Shown here: positions 35,598 to 43,478 of the stretch, one piece after another
How the letters are laid out: every line of letters begins with the position of its first letter
How positions within the stretch are numbered: position 1 is the stretch's first letter
Assembly: GCF_013705725.1 (NCBI RefSeq)
Contig: NZ_CP055481.1
Span: 248,001 to 312,000, forward strand
Reading direction: 5' to 3'
Origin: Klebsiella sp. RHBSTW-00484
Lineage (GTDB): Bacteria; Pseudomonadota; Gammaproteobacteria; Enterobacterales; Enterobacteriaceae
Length of the DNA: 64,000 nt
Position numbers and translations under genes: made by a program
The notes under the pieces: model-generated
What the model saw: the letters and a program-made list of their open reading frames with translations, nothing else
The model's database searches: none
What the model was told of the DNA's origin: nothing

Positions 35598-36990
35598 GGT
35601 CAGCTCCTTCTGCCAGCGCGCGAAGCGCGGCGGTAAAGCAGGCCAGCGGTGCGGTGGTGATCCCTGCACCGATCTGCCCTACGCCCGCGCGTTTATGCGC
35701 AATCCCGGTGTTGATGACCGGTAAAATATTGCGGTCGACCACGTAGCGGGCATCGATACCGCAGCCGCTACCGGCAAAGTTCAGCGCGGGCAGCGTGAAC
35801 GCCGGATGGGTGGCGAGGGTGATTTCCTGCATCGTCAGGCTATGACGGACGGCATCGGCTGGCGTGCCGCCGACGAATTTAACGATAGCCGGGGAGGCCG
35901 CCATGGCAAATCCGCCGATCCCGGCGGTTTCGGTAATTGCCGAGTCGCCTAAATCGGCTGCCGCATCGTCGATACCGTAGCCCGGGAAGAACAGGCCATC
36001 GACGGGGTTAGCCGGGGCCTGGAACCAACGGTCACCGGTACCGGAGAGGCGAATGCCGAAGTTAACGCCGTTGCGCGCCATTACCGTAACCAGCGAGCTG
36101 TGCGGGACATCGCAGGCGGCATCCAGCATCGATTTACAGGCTGCCATAGAAAGATTAAGGAAGAAATGGTCGTTGGCGGCGATAAACTCCAGCGCTTCCG
36201 GGCCGTGTTGAATACGCGCCAGATGCGGAGCCAGGCGTTTAAAGGACAGCCCGCTCGCTGCCGCGTTGCGGTTATGACACTCATCACCCATATGCAGCGC
36301 CTGGGCAATCAGCGGTTTGAGCTCGATTTCGCCGCTGAGCGCCAGCGCCTGCTTCAATGCGGGAGCCAGCACGTTCCCCATCCAGCTCAGGCGGCTCAGC
36401 ACATCCTCGTTATTGGCTCCGAAGCGCAGAACTTTGCCGAGCCCCTCGTTGAAGTTACAAAACGCGCGATTGCCGTGAGTGCGGTTTTCTACAATCCACA
36501 CCGGCATGGAAGGACTGATAATCCCTGCCATCGGCCCGGTGGCGTGGTGATGATGGCACGGTTCGAGATCGACCTTACCTGTCGCCGCCATTTGCATTGC
36601 TTCTTCCGTGCTGCTGGCCCAGCCTTCAAAAACAATCGCACCAGCAATCGCGCCCTGCATCGGGCCGCACATATCGCTCCAGGCGATCGGTGGCCCGGCA
36701 TGAAGAATTTTACGTACGCCGTTCAGGCCGGAGATCGCCTCGCAGGCCCTGGCGACATCGACCAGTACCGGCTGGGCATCCAGATAGCGCTGTAGCGCCT
36801 GTTCGTTAGCGGCTTTTATACGCTCGTCGGCCAGCAGGGTCGCCAGCGTCCAGCCAGCCTGTTCATCACCCTGCGCCACGGGTTGCCATTGCAGATGAAG
36901 CACTTCGCCACCGGCTTCGCGCAGATTATCAGCAAAACTTTCCAGTCCGAGATTGATAACCGAAAGCGGTTGTTGAAATAAGGTCGTCAT
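35584..36990 (-). CDS. DUF1116 protein, YlbE/AllG-like carbamoyltransferase subunit
   Basis: A 468-residue cytoplasmic protein of the DUF1116 family (E. coli YlbE, reported as oxamate carbamoyltransferase subunit AllG). Conserved stretches are ACEAISGLNGVRKILHAGPP, EPCHHHHATGPMAGIISPSM and GVNFGIRLSGTGDRWFQAPA. The histidine cluster HHHHATGP is typical. It overlaps the kinase start and begins three bases after the FdrA-like gene, so these form one translational unit. It probably joins FdrA and the DUF2877 protein in one enzyme. Confidence 0.85.
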   Translation of the reverse strand: MTTLFQQPLSVINLGLESFADNLREAGGEVLHLQWQPVAQGDEQAGWTLATLLADERIKAANEQALQRYLDAQPVLVDVARACEAISGLNGVRKILHAGPPIAWSDMCGPMQGAIAGAIVFEGWASSTEEAMQMAATGKVDLEPCHHHHATGPMAGIISPSMPVWIVENRTHGNRAFCNFNEGLGKVLRFGANNEDVLSRLSWMGNVLAPALKQALALSGEIELKPLIAQALHMGDECHNRNAAASGLSFKRLAPHLARIQHGPEALEFIAANDHFFLNLSMAACKSMLDAACDVPHSSLVTVMARNGVNFGIRLSGTGDRWFQAPANPVDGLFFPGYGIDDAAADLGDSAITETAGIGGFAMAASPAIVKFVGGTPADAVRHSLTMQEITLATHPAFTLPALNFAGSGCGIDARYVVDRNILPVINTGIAHKRAGVGQIGAGITTAPLACFTAALRALAEGADHEKN

Positions 36991-36993
36991 AGT

Positions 36994-38544
36994 TTATTTC
37001 CGTTGTTGCGCGATAAATGCCGCCAGGCGAGCGGCCTCGATATTGCTGTCAGCCACCAGGACGCCAGCACTTTGCAGCAGCGTTATCTGCTGCGCTCTGT
37101 CCTGTGGATCGGCGTCCGTGCCGCAAACGTGGGCAAGCAAAACAATATGGCGCTGCTCGGCGGCTTCAATGCGCTGAATTTCTTCGATAATGGGCAGCAG
37201 GGCGCTGCACGGCTCGATGCTGGCGCCATAGCCCAGCACAATGTCGAACAGCAGGACGGCGGTGCGCGGGTCCTGCGCTTCCGACAGCAGGCGCGCGTTA
37301 CGCAGCTCCGGGTCAATCATCGGATGCGGGCGTCCCTGGGTGAATTCATCATCGCCCATATCCACCAGACTGTGGCCGTGACCATGATGTTTATCCTGCA
37401 GCGCCCGTGCGCCCGTTACTGGGGCATTGGATTCACAGGATAGCCCTGCCGCCTGGAGCGCGAGCTGGGCTTCGTAGCAGAAAGTTCCGCCCGCGAAAAC
37501 GCCGCGAATGTCGGTTTGTTCCGCGGTCATCTCGCGAATCGATTGCATCGCTTGCTGCCGTAAAGCTTCAGGTAAGGAATGGCTGGCGGCGGCCGTTTCT
37601 CCCCGCAGCGTGGCGACCGCGATATCCGCGGCATGCTGCAGACTGTGGGCTGGGATGATGCCATACGTCAGCAGCGCCGCATCGCTTGTCCCGAGGAAAT
37701 GGGCTACAACCGGTTTGCCACACTGACGGGCGGATTCCAGCACTTTTTCCATGATGGCGGGTGACGGGGGTTTGGAGATCAGCGCAATGAGCTGCGTTTC
37801 GGGATCGTCCGCCAGCATGGCGATCCCTTGCAGCATGCTCAGACCACCAATCTCTTCATGCAGATCGCGACCGCCGGTGCCGATGGCTTGCGAAACACCT
37901 TCACCGAGGTGGTGAATGCGGCAGCTCACTTCCTGTAAGCCGGTACCGGAAGCGGCAACCAGACCAATTGCTCCGCGGCGGACTACGTTGGCAAATCCCA
38001 GCGGCATTCCGTTGATGATGGCGGTACCGCAGTCCGGCCCCATCACCAGCAGGTTACGCTCGCGGGCATACTGCTTAATCGCCGCTTCCTGACATTCCGG
38101 GACGTTATCGCTGAAGAGCATCACGTGCAGCCCGGCGCTCAGGGCTTTAAGCGCTTCGGCGGCGGCGTAGCTGCCGGGAACTGAAATCAGCGCCAGATTG
38201 GCCTGCGCCGACACCCCCACACCTGCGGCGATGCTGGTGGCCGGGTGTCGGGTTGTACCTTCGGTGTTTTCCGTTGCGGCTGGAGGGCTCAGTAACTCAC
38301 CCGCCAGCGTCAGCGCCTGTTTTGCCGTTTCGTCATCGGCCAGCAGGGCAATAAGCAGATCGTTAGGTCGGGCTTCAAGCGTAATGGGCATTCCCGCATC
38401 GCGCATGCGTTCGATATTGGCCGCCGTCGCCATGGCGACAGAAGCTTGCTCAACGCCCTCTAAGGCATTGAGTTTTGCGGAAACCTGCATCAGTGAAACG
38501 GAGTCTTTATACAGGTTAGGGAAGCATTGGTAATGCAGAGTCAT
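36994..38544 (-). CDS. FdrA/AllF-like acyl-CoA synthetase-fold carbamoyltransferase subunit
   Basis: A 516-residue protein with the succinyl-CoA synthetase alpha-type fold: NALEGVEQASVAMATAANIE at the start, GPDCGTAIINGMPLGFANVV, VAASGTGLQEV and GVFAGGTFCYEAQLAL. It matches E. coli FdrA, reported as AllF of oxamate carbamoyltransferase. It starts about 70 bases after the cysteine hydrolase gene. With YlbE-like and DUF2877 proteins it should phosphorolyse a carbamoylated substrate to give carbamoyl phosphate. Which substrate is used cannot be told from the sequence. Confidence 0.85.
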   Translation of the reverse strand: MTLHYQCFPNLYKDSVSLMQVSAKLNALEGVEQASVAMATAANIERMRDAGMPITLEARPNDLLIALLADDETAKQALTLAGELLSPPAATENTEGTTRHPATSIAAGVGVSAQANLALISVPGSYAAAEALKALSAGLHVMLFSDNVPECQEAAIKQYARERNLLVMGPDCGTAIINGMPLGFANVVRRGAIGLVAASGTGLQEVSCRIHHLGEGVSQAIGTGGRDLHEEIGGLSMLQGIAMLADDPETQLIALISKPPSPAIMEKVLESARQCGKPVVAHFLGTSDAALLTYGIIPAHSLQHAADIAVATLRGETAAASHSLPEALRQQAMQSIREMTAEQTDIRGVFAGGTFCYEAQLALQAAGLSCESNAPVTGARALQDKHHGHGHSLVDMGDDEFTQGRPHPMIDPELRNARLLSEAQDPRTAVLLFDIVLGYGASIEPCSALLPIIEEIQRIEAAEQRHIVLLAHVCGTDADPQDRAQQITLLQSAGVLVADSNIEAARLAAFIAQQRK

Positions 38545-38617
38545 TTCCTGTCCTCGGGCAATAAGAGGCCACCGCCACAGATGTGGCGGAATGGGGTTAT
38601 TACCAGTTGTCGAAAAA

Positions 38618-39280
38618 TTAGTTTTGCAGCGCGCCGATAATGCTGGCTGAATCGCTGACCCAGCCGACGATGGCGCCCTGGGCTTTCATCATGTCGAGCG
38701 CGGCGCGGTGGAATTCTGGAAAGTAGGAGGCGCAGCAGTCTTCCGGGATGACCAGCTCGTAGCCTCTGTCGTTGGCTTCTCTGGCCGTGGTTTGCACGCA
38801 CACTTCCGTGGTCACGCCGCAGATGATCAGCGATTTAATGCCGCGAGTTTGCAGAATCAGCCCCAGGTCGGTGGCGTAAAATGCTCCCTTGCCGGGTTTA
38901 TCGATAATCGGTTCACCGGGGAGTGGTGCGAGCTCCGGGATGATGTCGTGCCCTTGTTCGCCGCGAATTAAAATGCGCCCCATCGGGCCGGATTCGCCGA
39001 TAAATGTTTTCCCGCCGCGTGTTTTTTTGGCCGGGGGACAGTCCGCCATATCCACGCGATGGCCTTCGCGGGTATGAATAATAAATAACCCTGAGGCTCG
39101 GGCTTGTTCCAGTAGTTGACGGCATGGCGCGATAGTCCGGCGCAGATGCGAGACGTCATTACCCAGCACCTCGCCAAAACCGGCGGGTTCGACAAAGTCG
39201 CGCTGCATATCGATGATGACCAGCGCAGTGCTGGCAGGATCAAACGTGAAATCAAAAGGTTGAGCTTGAATAGTACGCAT
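38618..39280 (-). CDS. Isochorismatase-like cysteine hydrolase (biuret hydrolase-type)
   Basis: A 220-residue hydrolase with the family triad: Asp in VIIDMQRDFVEP, Lys in IDKPGKGAFYATDL and the nucleophilic Cys in ICGVTTEVCVQTTAREANDR (the Cys of TEVCV). A VTTEV cis-peptide precedes it as in BiuH, RutB and nicotinamidases. Length and the ...DMMKAQGAIVGWVSDS tail fit biuret hydrolase-like enzymes that cut small ureides or N-carbamoyl compounds. It is the first gene of the minus-strand cluster, so it probably makes the first cut. RutB-like ureidoacrylate hydrolase is the main alternative. Confidence 0.78.
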   Translation of the reverse strand: MRTIQAQPFDFTFDPASTALVIIDMQRDFVEPAGFGEVLGNDVSHLRRTIAPCRQLLEQARASGLFIIHTREGHRVDMADCPPAKKTRGGKTFIGESGPMGRILIRGEQGHDIIPELAPLPGEPIIDKPGKGAFYATDLGLILQTRGIKSLIICGVTTEVCVQTTAREANDRGYELVIPEDCCASYFPEFHRAALDMMKAQGAIVGWVSDSASIIGALQN

Positions 39281-39522
39281 AAACGATCCCTTGTTAGCTA
39301 TGACTACACTAGCAGTGTATGGACAGAACGCGATGGCTGCGCAGAAAGGTTTTCTGCTTATCCCTCAAAAAATATGAGGGATAAATCCCTATCGGCAAGG
39401 CAAAATGGCTGGGGTCCTGATGCCGTGGGGGTTACGGCGAACAGGGGATATCAGCCGGTCGGTCAAGGGGGCGAAAATGGATATGCAAAAGTGTGACCCC
39501 CCTCGGGAAATAAGGTTAACGT
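39281..39522. promoter_or_regulatory. Divergent promoter region of the ureido cluster
   Basis: These 242 bases separate the cysteine hydrolase (minus) from the DUF2877 gene (plus). LysR-type regulators normally bind such regions; the only regulator in the cluster is the LysR gene at 40295-41206. I saw no clear T-N11-A palindrome. Confidence 0.4.
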
Positions 39523-40302
39523 ATGGCTTTGAATGCACTAAAACATTGCGCAAGGCTGACTTCTGGGCAAGCGGGGCGCGTGCACTCGGTCTTCACCCAC
39601 GCCTGTAATCTGCTTATGCCGAATGGCGAACTCTGGGTTGTGCAAACTCGCGAAATGCCGCTGGCCCCCAACGGTATCATTGTCGACGTCGACGATTTAC
39701 GACTCCGTTTTACCGCCGGGATGAGCGTGGCCTGTTTACCCTGCGGGGGCGATGTGTCGATGCTCGGTTCGAGTCCCGTCTCCACGCAGCTTATTTCTGC
39801 CGGGAACGCCGCGAATTTAGGGCGTTTCGCCAGCGCATTATCTGTTTTCCTCGCAGGGCAACCCTGCAATGGTATTCGGCTGGCCTTGCAGCAAGAGCCC
39901 GCGCTGGCTGATGTCTATCAACGCTTTACCCGCTGGTTGACGAATGGTGAAGGTGATGTAGTTCCCCTGCTGCGTTTTCTGATTGGGCGCGGGGAGGGGC
40001 TAACGCCCTCAGGCGATGATTTCCTGGTGGGCGTATTGCTGGTTATGGAGAACTGGCAACATCCCCGGCTGTCCTCGCTGCGCCGGGCCATTCCCCCGCA
40101 GTTGTCAGCTACCACGGATATCAGCCGGGAAATGCTGGGACATGCGTGTCAGGGGCGTTATAGCCAGCATTTGTTAGCGCTGATGGCGAGCCCTGAGTTC
40201 AATTTTCCTGCGGTTGCCAGGTATGGTCACACCTCCGGGTTGGATATGCTGGCCGGGATTGCGGCGGCGGTCAGCGTTTTATCAGTCATCCCGATCAACT
40301 GA
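39523..40302 (+). CDS. DUF2877 protein, YlbF/AllH-like carbamoyltransferase subunit
   Basis: A 259-residue protein with the DUF2877 signature GEGLTPSGDDFLVGVLLVME (about residues 157-176), also found in E. coli YlbF (reported as AllH). In E. coli the three genes fdrA-ylbE-ylbF are consecutive; here this one is split off and faces the other way, sharing the promoter region. It probably completes the same enzyme. AAGG lies about seven bases before the ATG. Its last eight bases overlap the end of the LysR gene. Confidence 0.78.
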   Translation: MALNALKHCARLTSGQAGRVHSVFTHACNLLMPNGELWVVQTREMPLAPNGIIVDVDDLRLRFTAGMSVACLPCGGDVSMLGSSPVSTQLISAGNAANLGRFASALSVFLAGQPCNGIRLALQQEPALADVYQRFTRWLTNGEGDVVPLLRFLIGRGEGLTPSGDDFLVGVLLVMENWQHPRLSSLRRAIPPQLSATTDISREMLGHACQGRYSQHLLALMASPEFNFPAVARYGHTSGLDMLAGIAAAVSVLSVIPIN

Positions 40303-41206
40303 GATCGGTTAAAAACCCTTCGATAACATCCGCCCGCTGCAACTGCGTCAGCCACCAGTGGCAGCAAGGGCGGGGCGGTTCGTTTTGCCAGGCCAGAAAA
40401 AGCGGCGTCGGCGGTTTACTGACGTCCACCGGCACGCTAACGAGTCTGCCGTCGTCAATGTAGCGCTGGCAAAAATGGCGGGGAAGAAAGCCAATGCCCA
40501 GACCGTGGAGATGCATCGTAATTTTGCTGTGGTAATCGGGAGCGAGCAGCGCTTTTTGGCCGCGCAGTTGCCAGGCAACCTGTGGCTCGAGCTGCACGGA
40601 GGTATCCTGGATACAGATTGCCGGGTAGCGGCGCAGATCTTCTGCCTGTAGCGGGCGGTGAACCGCCGCCAGCGGATGGTCGGGTGCAATGGCGAACAGC
40701 CACTCAACGGCGGGCATTTCTGCACAAAGGACTTCACCGTGGCGTACCACCTGGTTAGGCGCGCCGATAGCGATGTCCGCACGCTTTTCCAGCAGCGCGT
40801 CCCAGACGCCATCATGCACATCAATACTCAACTGAATTTCCGTTTGCGGGAAGTGGTGTTCACTTTGTTTCAGCAGCGCGTAAAGAGGTTGCAGGCTGAT
40901 AATGTTATTGAGTGAGAGGCTTAAGCTCGTCTCTGTACCGCTGGCAATGCGACGAGTGGTGTGCTGTAACTCTCCCAGTTCGCTCAGGATCAACTGCCCT
41001 TTTTTGATAAAATAACGGCCCGCTTCCGTCAGGAGCAGCTGTTTGCCCTGGCGCTCAAACAGTTTGGCGCCCAGCTCGTTTTCCAGCTTATGTACCGTAT
41101 AGCTGAGAGCCGTGGGCACCTTGTGCAGCTCTTCGGCGGCAGCGCTAAAGTTGCCACAGCGCGCGATGGTGACGATGACGTTCAATGCCTGGACGCTTAT
41201 CAACAT
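40295..41206 (-). CDS. LysR-family transcriptional regulator
   Basis: A 303-residue regulator with an N-terminal winged helix-turn-helix (ALNVIVTIARCGNFSAAAEE, then VPTALSYTVHKLENELGAKL and FERQGKQLLLTEAGR) and a C-terminal effector-binding domain. Similar in type to YhaJ/PunR-like regulators. It is convergent with the DUF2877 gene and probably controls the divergent ureido cluster. No neighbour upstream other than an ERIC element. Confidence 0.85.
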   Translation of the reverse strand: MLISVQALNVIVTIARCGNFSAAAEELHKVPTALSYTVHKLENELGAKLFERQGKQLLLTEAGRYFIKKGQLILSELGELQHTTRRIASGTETSLSLSLNNIISLQPLYALLKQSEHHFPQTEIQLSIDVHDGVWDALLEKRADIAIGAPNQVVRHGEVLCAEMPAVEWLFAIAPDHPLAAVHRPLQAEDLRRYPAICIQDTSVQLEPQVAWQLRGQKALLAPDYHSKITMHLHGLGIGFLPRHFCQRYIDDGRLVSVPVDVSKPPTPLFLAWQNEPPRPCCHWWLTQLQRADVIEGFLTDLS

Positions 41207-41222
41207 ACCCTCTTCCTACCGA

Positions 41223-41349
41223 TATACCCGTCATCCTTCAAGCTGCCTCTTTGTTGGCTGCACTCAGAAACCCCAGTCACATAGTTATCTATGTTCCTGG
41301 GGATTTCTTCCCTTGCCGCCTCGATGCATCTCGAATGATTTTGTGTATA
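41223..41349 (+). repeat. ERIC element, copy 2
   Basis: A 127-base element from TATACCCGTCATCCTTCAAG to TGTGTATA with the core CCCCAGTCACATAGTTATCT and CCTGGGGAT. It lies just upstream of the LysR gene and in the same orientation as copy 1. Confidence 0.9.
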
Positions 41350-41958
41350 GACTGAAAAACCCCTTCACGATCGGGAACATAAAACGAACATTTATCGAAT
41401 ATAGAGGATCTTAAATCACTATGTCTATCAACTAAGCTAACTCTATGAATATATTTTATTTTACGCTGTTCAAGCCTTCAGGTGGTCTAAAAGGGGGGCA
41501 GCAATGATTTCTGATGCTGTTCTTTGTTGTTCGGTCAACGCATTATATTCCTGGTTTTCAGATAACATCCTGAGCTATTTATTTTAAGTCTGAGCTTTAT
41601 TTATTATCTCCATTAATTCAGTTAAGTGATTTCTAAATGGATTAAAAAATATTAAAATGTATTTTCGTTAGTATTCTACAGGCGTGTATTACGCCAGGTT
41701 TTAAATTTTAAACAGTATAAAAAACTACTCTATGTGAATGACCCGGCGGGTTACGTGGGTTTTGACGGCGCTGCCGCCCAAAAAATGGGGCTATCATTTT
41801 GAAAAGAAACTGATAGTGTAGCTGCACTACCACTATGGAATTATACCAACCTGGCTTATTCAAAATTATTAAATCCATACTAAAGTTAGCGTATTGTGAT
41901 GGGCATAACGCCGGATGACAGTCAAAAAAACAAAGAATTAAACTATGCTTTAGCGGCG
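41350..41958. other. A+T-rich intergenic stretch without genes
   Basis: About 600 bases between two ERIC elements, strongly A+T-rich compared with the neighbours. Open frames are short and have no recognisable product. It likely holds upstream promoter elements of the bcsO operon or is a transferred remnant. Confidence 0.5.
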
Positions 41959-42085
41959 TATACCCAAAATAATTCGAATTGCAGGAAGGCGGCAAGCAAG
42001 AGAATCCCCAGGAGCTTACATAAGTAAGTGACTGGGGTGAGCGAGTGAAGCCAACGCACATGCAACTCGAAGTATGACGGGTATA
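41959..42085 (-). repeat. ERIC element, copy 3 (opposite orientation)
   Basis: A 127-base element containing AAGTAAGTGACTGGGGTGAG, the standard ERIC2 primer sequence, and ATCCCCAGGAGCTTACAT. It runs opposite to copies 1 and 2 and ends 55 bases before bcsO, so it may lie in the bcs leader. Confidence 0.93.
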
Positions 42086-42139
42086 GAATGACAATTAAAA
42101 CAGATTAAATATGATATATTTAAAATCATGAGGTTATCT

Positions 42140-42664
42140 ATGAACCATTATGATGATTTGCAGCGCTTCAAGGAAAAGACGCGGACACACAGTCTAAAAT
42201 TCAAGGACCTCTCATCAGAAGCTGCCGCCAGTGAAAAAGGGGATTGGGTTATTCTCAATCAACTTATTCCCGTAGCGGAAGAATCCTCTATCGCTATGGG
42301 CGGGTCGGTTTCATTACCCCTGCCACAGCTGGTACCTGTTGATATGTTCCGCAGGGTCGAAAGCGAGCCTGTTCAGGCTGCACCTCCGTCACCACCCGTT
42401 GCCGTGATTGATACACCCGCGCCAGTCGCTGTGGCCCCCGTTGTGCCGGAAAAAGCTGCGACTTCTGTTCCTGAAGCGATGGTTCCCCAATCAGTGCCGG
42501 TTAACGTGCCCGCACCTGCAATCAAACCTCGTCAGGCCATTGCGCCGACGGCGGAAGGCTACGCCCATCTCTTCGCGACGAAAACCGTGGAGCCGGAACT
42601 CGTAGCGAAAGATAAAGACCAGCCCCTGAAATCACTCTTAGAAAGGATTGCGACATGCCGTTGA
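42140..42664 (+). CDS. bcsO: Cellulose biosynthesis protein BcsO
   Basis: A 174-residue proline- and valine-rich protein with an N-terminal conserved block (MNHYDDLQRFKEKTRTHSLK, then DWVILNQLIPVAEE), a low-complexity middle rich in P, V and A (about residues 80-140), and a second conserved end (AYAHLF-like, KSLLERIAT). It matches BcsO-type accessory proteins of enterobacterial type I cellulose operons, whose role is unclear. GAGG lies six bases before ATG 42140. It overlaps bcsQ by ten bases. First gene of the first bcs operon. Confidence 0.75.
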   Translation: MNHYDDLQRFKEKTRTHSLKFKDLSSEAAASEKGDWVILNQLIPVAEESSIAMGGSVSLPLPQLVPVDMFRRVESEPVQAAPPSPPVAVIDTPAPVAVAPVVPEKAATSVPEAMVPQSVPVNVPAPAIKPRQAIAPTAEGYAHLFATKTVEPELVAKDKDQPLKSLLERIATCR

Positions 42665-43458
42665 TCTGCGTGTGTTCCCCGAAAGGCGGCGTAGGAAAAA
42701 CGACCCTCGCGGCAAATCTGGCCTGGTCGCTGGCCCGCGCGGGCAGCAAAGTTTTGGCTCTGGATTTTGATGTGCAGAACGCTCTGCGCCTGCATTTTGG
42801 CGTGCCGCTTAGCGATGAGCGCGGCTATGTCGCGAAAGCGCTGGAGCTGCATGACTGGAGCCAGTGCGTGCTCAGCGCCGGGAGCAATATTTTCGTCCTG
42901 CCCTATGGCGACGTGAGTGAAGCGCAGCGCCAGGCTTTTGATGAGCACCTGGCCCATGACGAGCATTTTTTGACCCGTGGTCTGGCGGCATTACTCAATT
43001 ATCCAGGGCTGATTACCATCGCCGACCTGCCGCCGGGGCCTTCGCCCGCGTTGACGGCGCTAACTTCGCTTGCCGATATGCATCTGGTGCCGCTGCTGGC
43101 GGATACCGCCTCGATGTCGACCCTGTCGCAGGTCGAAAAGCAGCGTTTAACCGGGGGGGCGCTCAACCATAAGCACGGACACTATTTTGTGATTAACCAG
43201 AGCGATAATCGCCGTCAGGTGAGTCGCGATGTCACCGCGTTGATGGAAGAAAAACTGGGTGACCGCCTGCTGGGCGTCATTCATCGTGATGAAAGCGTGG
43301 TAGAGGCGAATGCTTCCCAGAAGTCGATTCTTGACTTTAGTTCATCCTCCGCAGCCGCCTTTGATATTGAAATTATTGCCAAAAAAATCTCTGCGCAGTT
43401 GGGTATTAATATTGGCGACGGCACGGTGCACAGCCAGCCTCGCATGTCAGGGCATTAA
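42655..43458 (+). CDS. bcsQ: BcsQ-type ParA/MinD ATPase of operon 1
   Basis: A 267-residue SIMIBI ATPase with the intact deviant Walker A motif PKGGVGKTTLAANLAW (residues 9-24), ALDFDVQNALRLHFG and ADLPPGPSPALTALT. BcsQ localises cellulose synthase at the cell pole and binds BcsR in E. coli. It differs strongly from the second BcsQ of this window, whose P-loop has no lysine. It precedes bcsA by 20 bases. Confidence 0.88.
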   Translation: MPLICVCSPKGGVGKTTLAANLAWSLARAGSKVLALDFDVQNALRLHFGVPLSDERGYVAKALELHDWSQCVLSAGSNIFVLPYGDVSEAQRQAFDEHLAHDEHFLTRGLAALLNYPGLITIADLPPGPSPALTALTSLADMHLVPLLADTASMSTLSQVEKQRLTGGALNHKHGHYFVINQSDNRRQVSRDVTALMEEKLGDRLLGVIHRDESVVEANASQKSILDFSSSSAAAFDIEIIAKKISAQLGINIGDGTVHSQPRMSGH

Positions 43459-43478
43459 TTTAATTGCAGGGCCGCTGA

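Noticed and set aside
41708..42094. 128-codon minus-strand frame across ERIC copy 3
   Set aside because: Most of the product is translated ERIC repeat sequence; not a gene.
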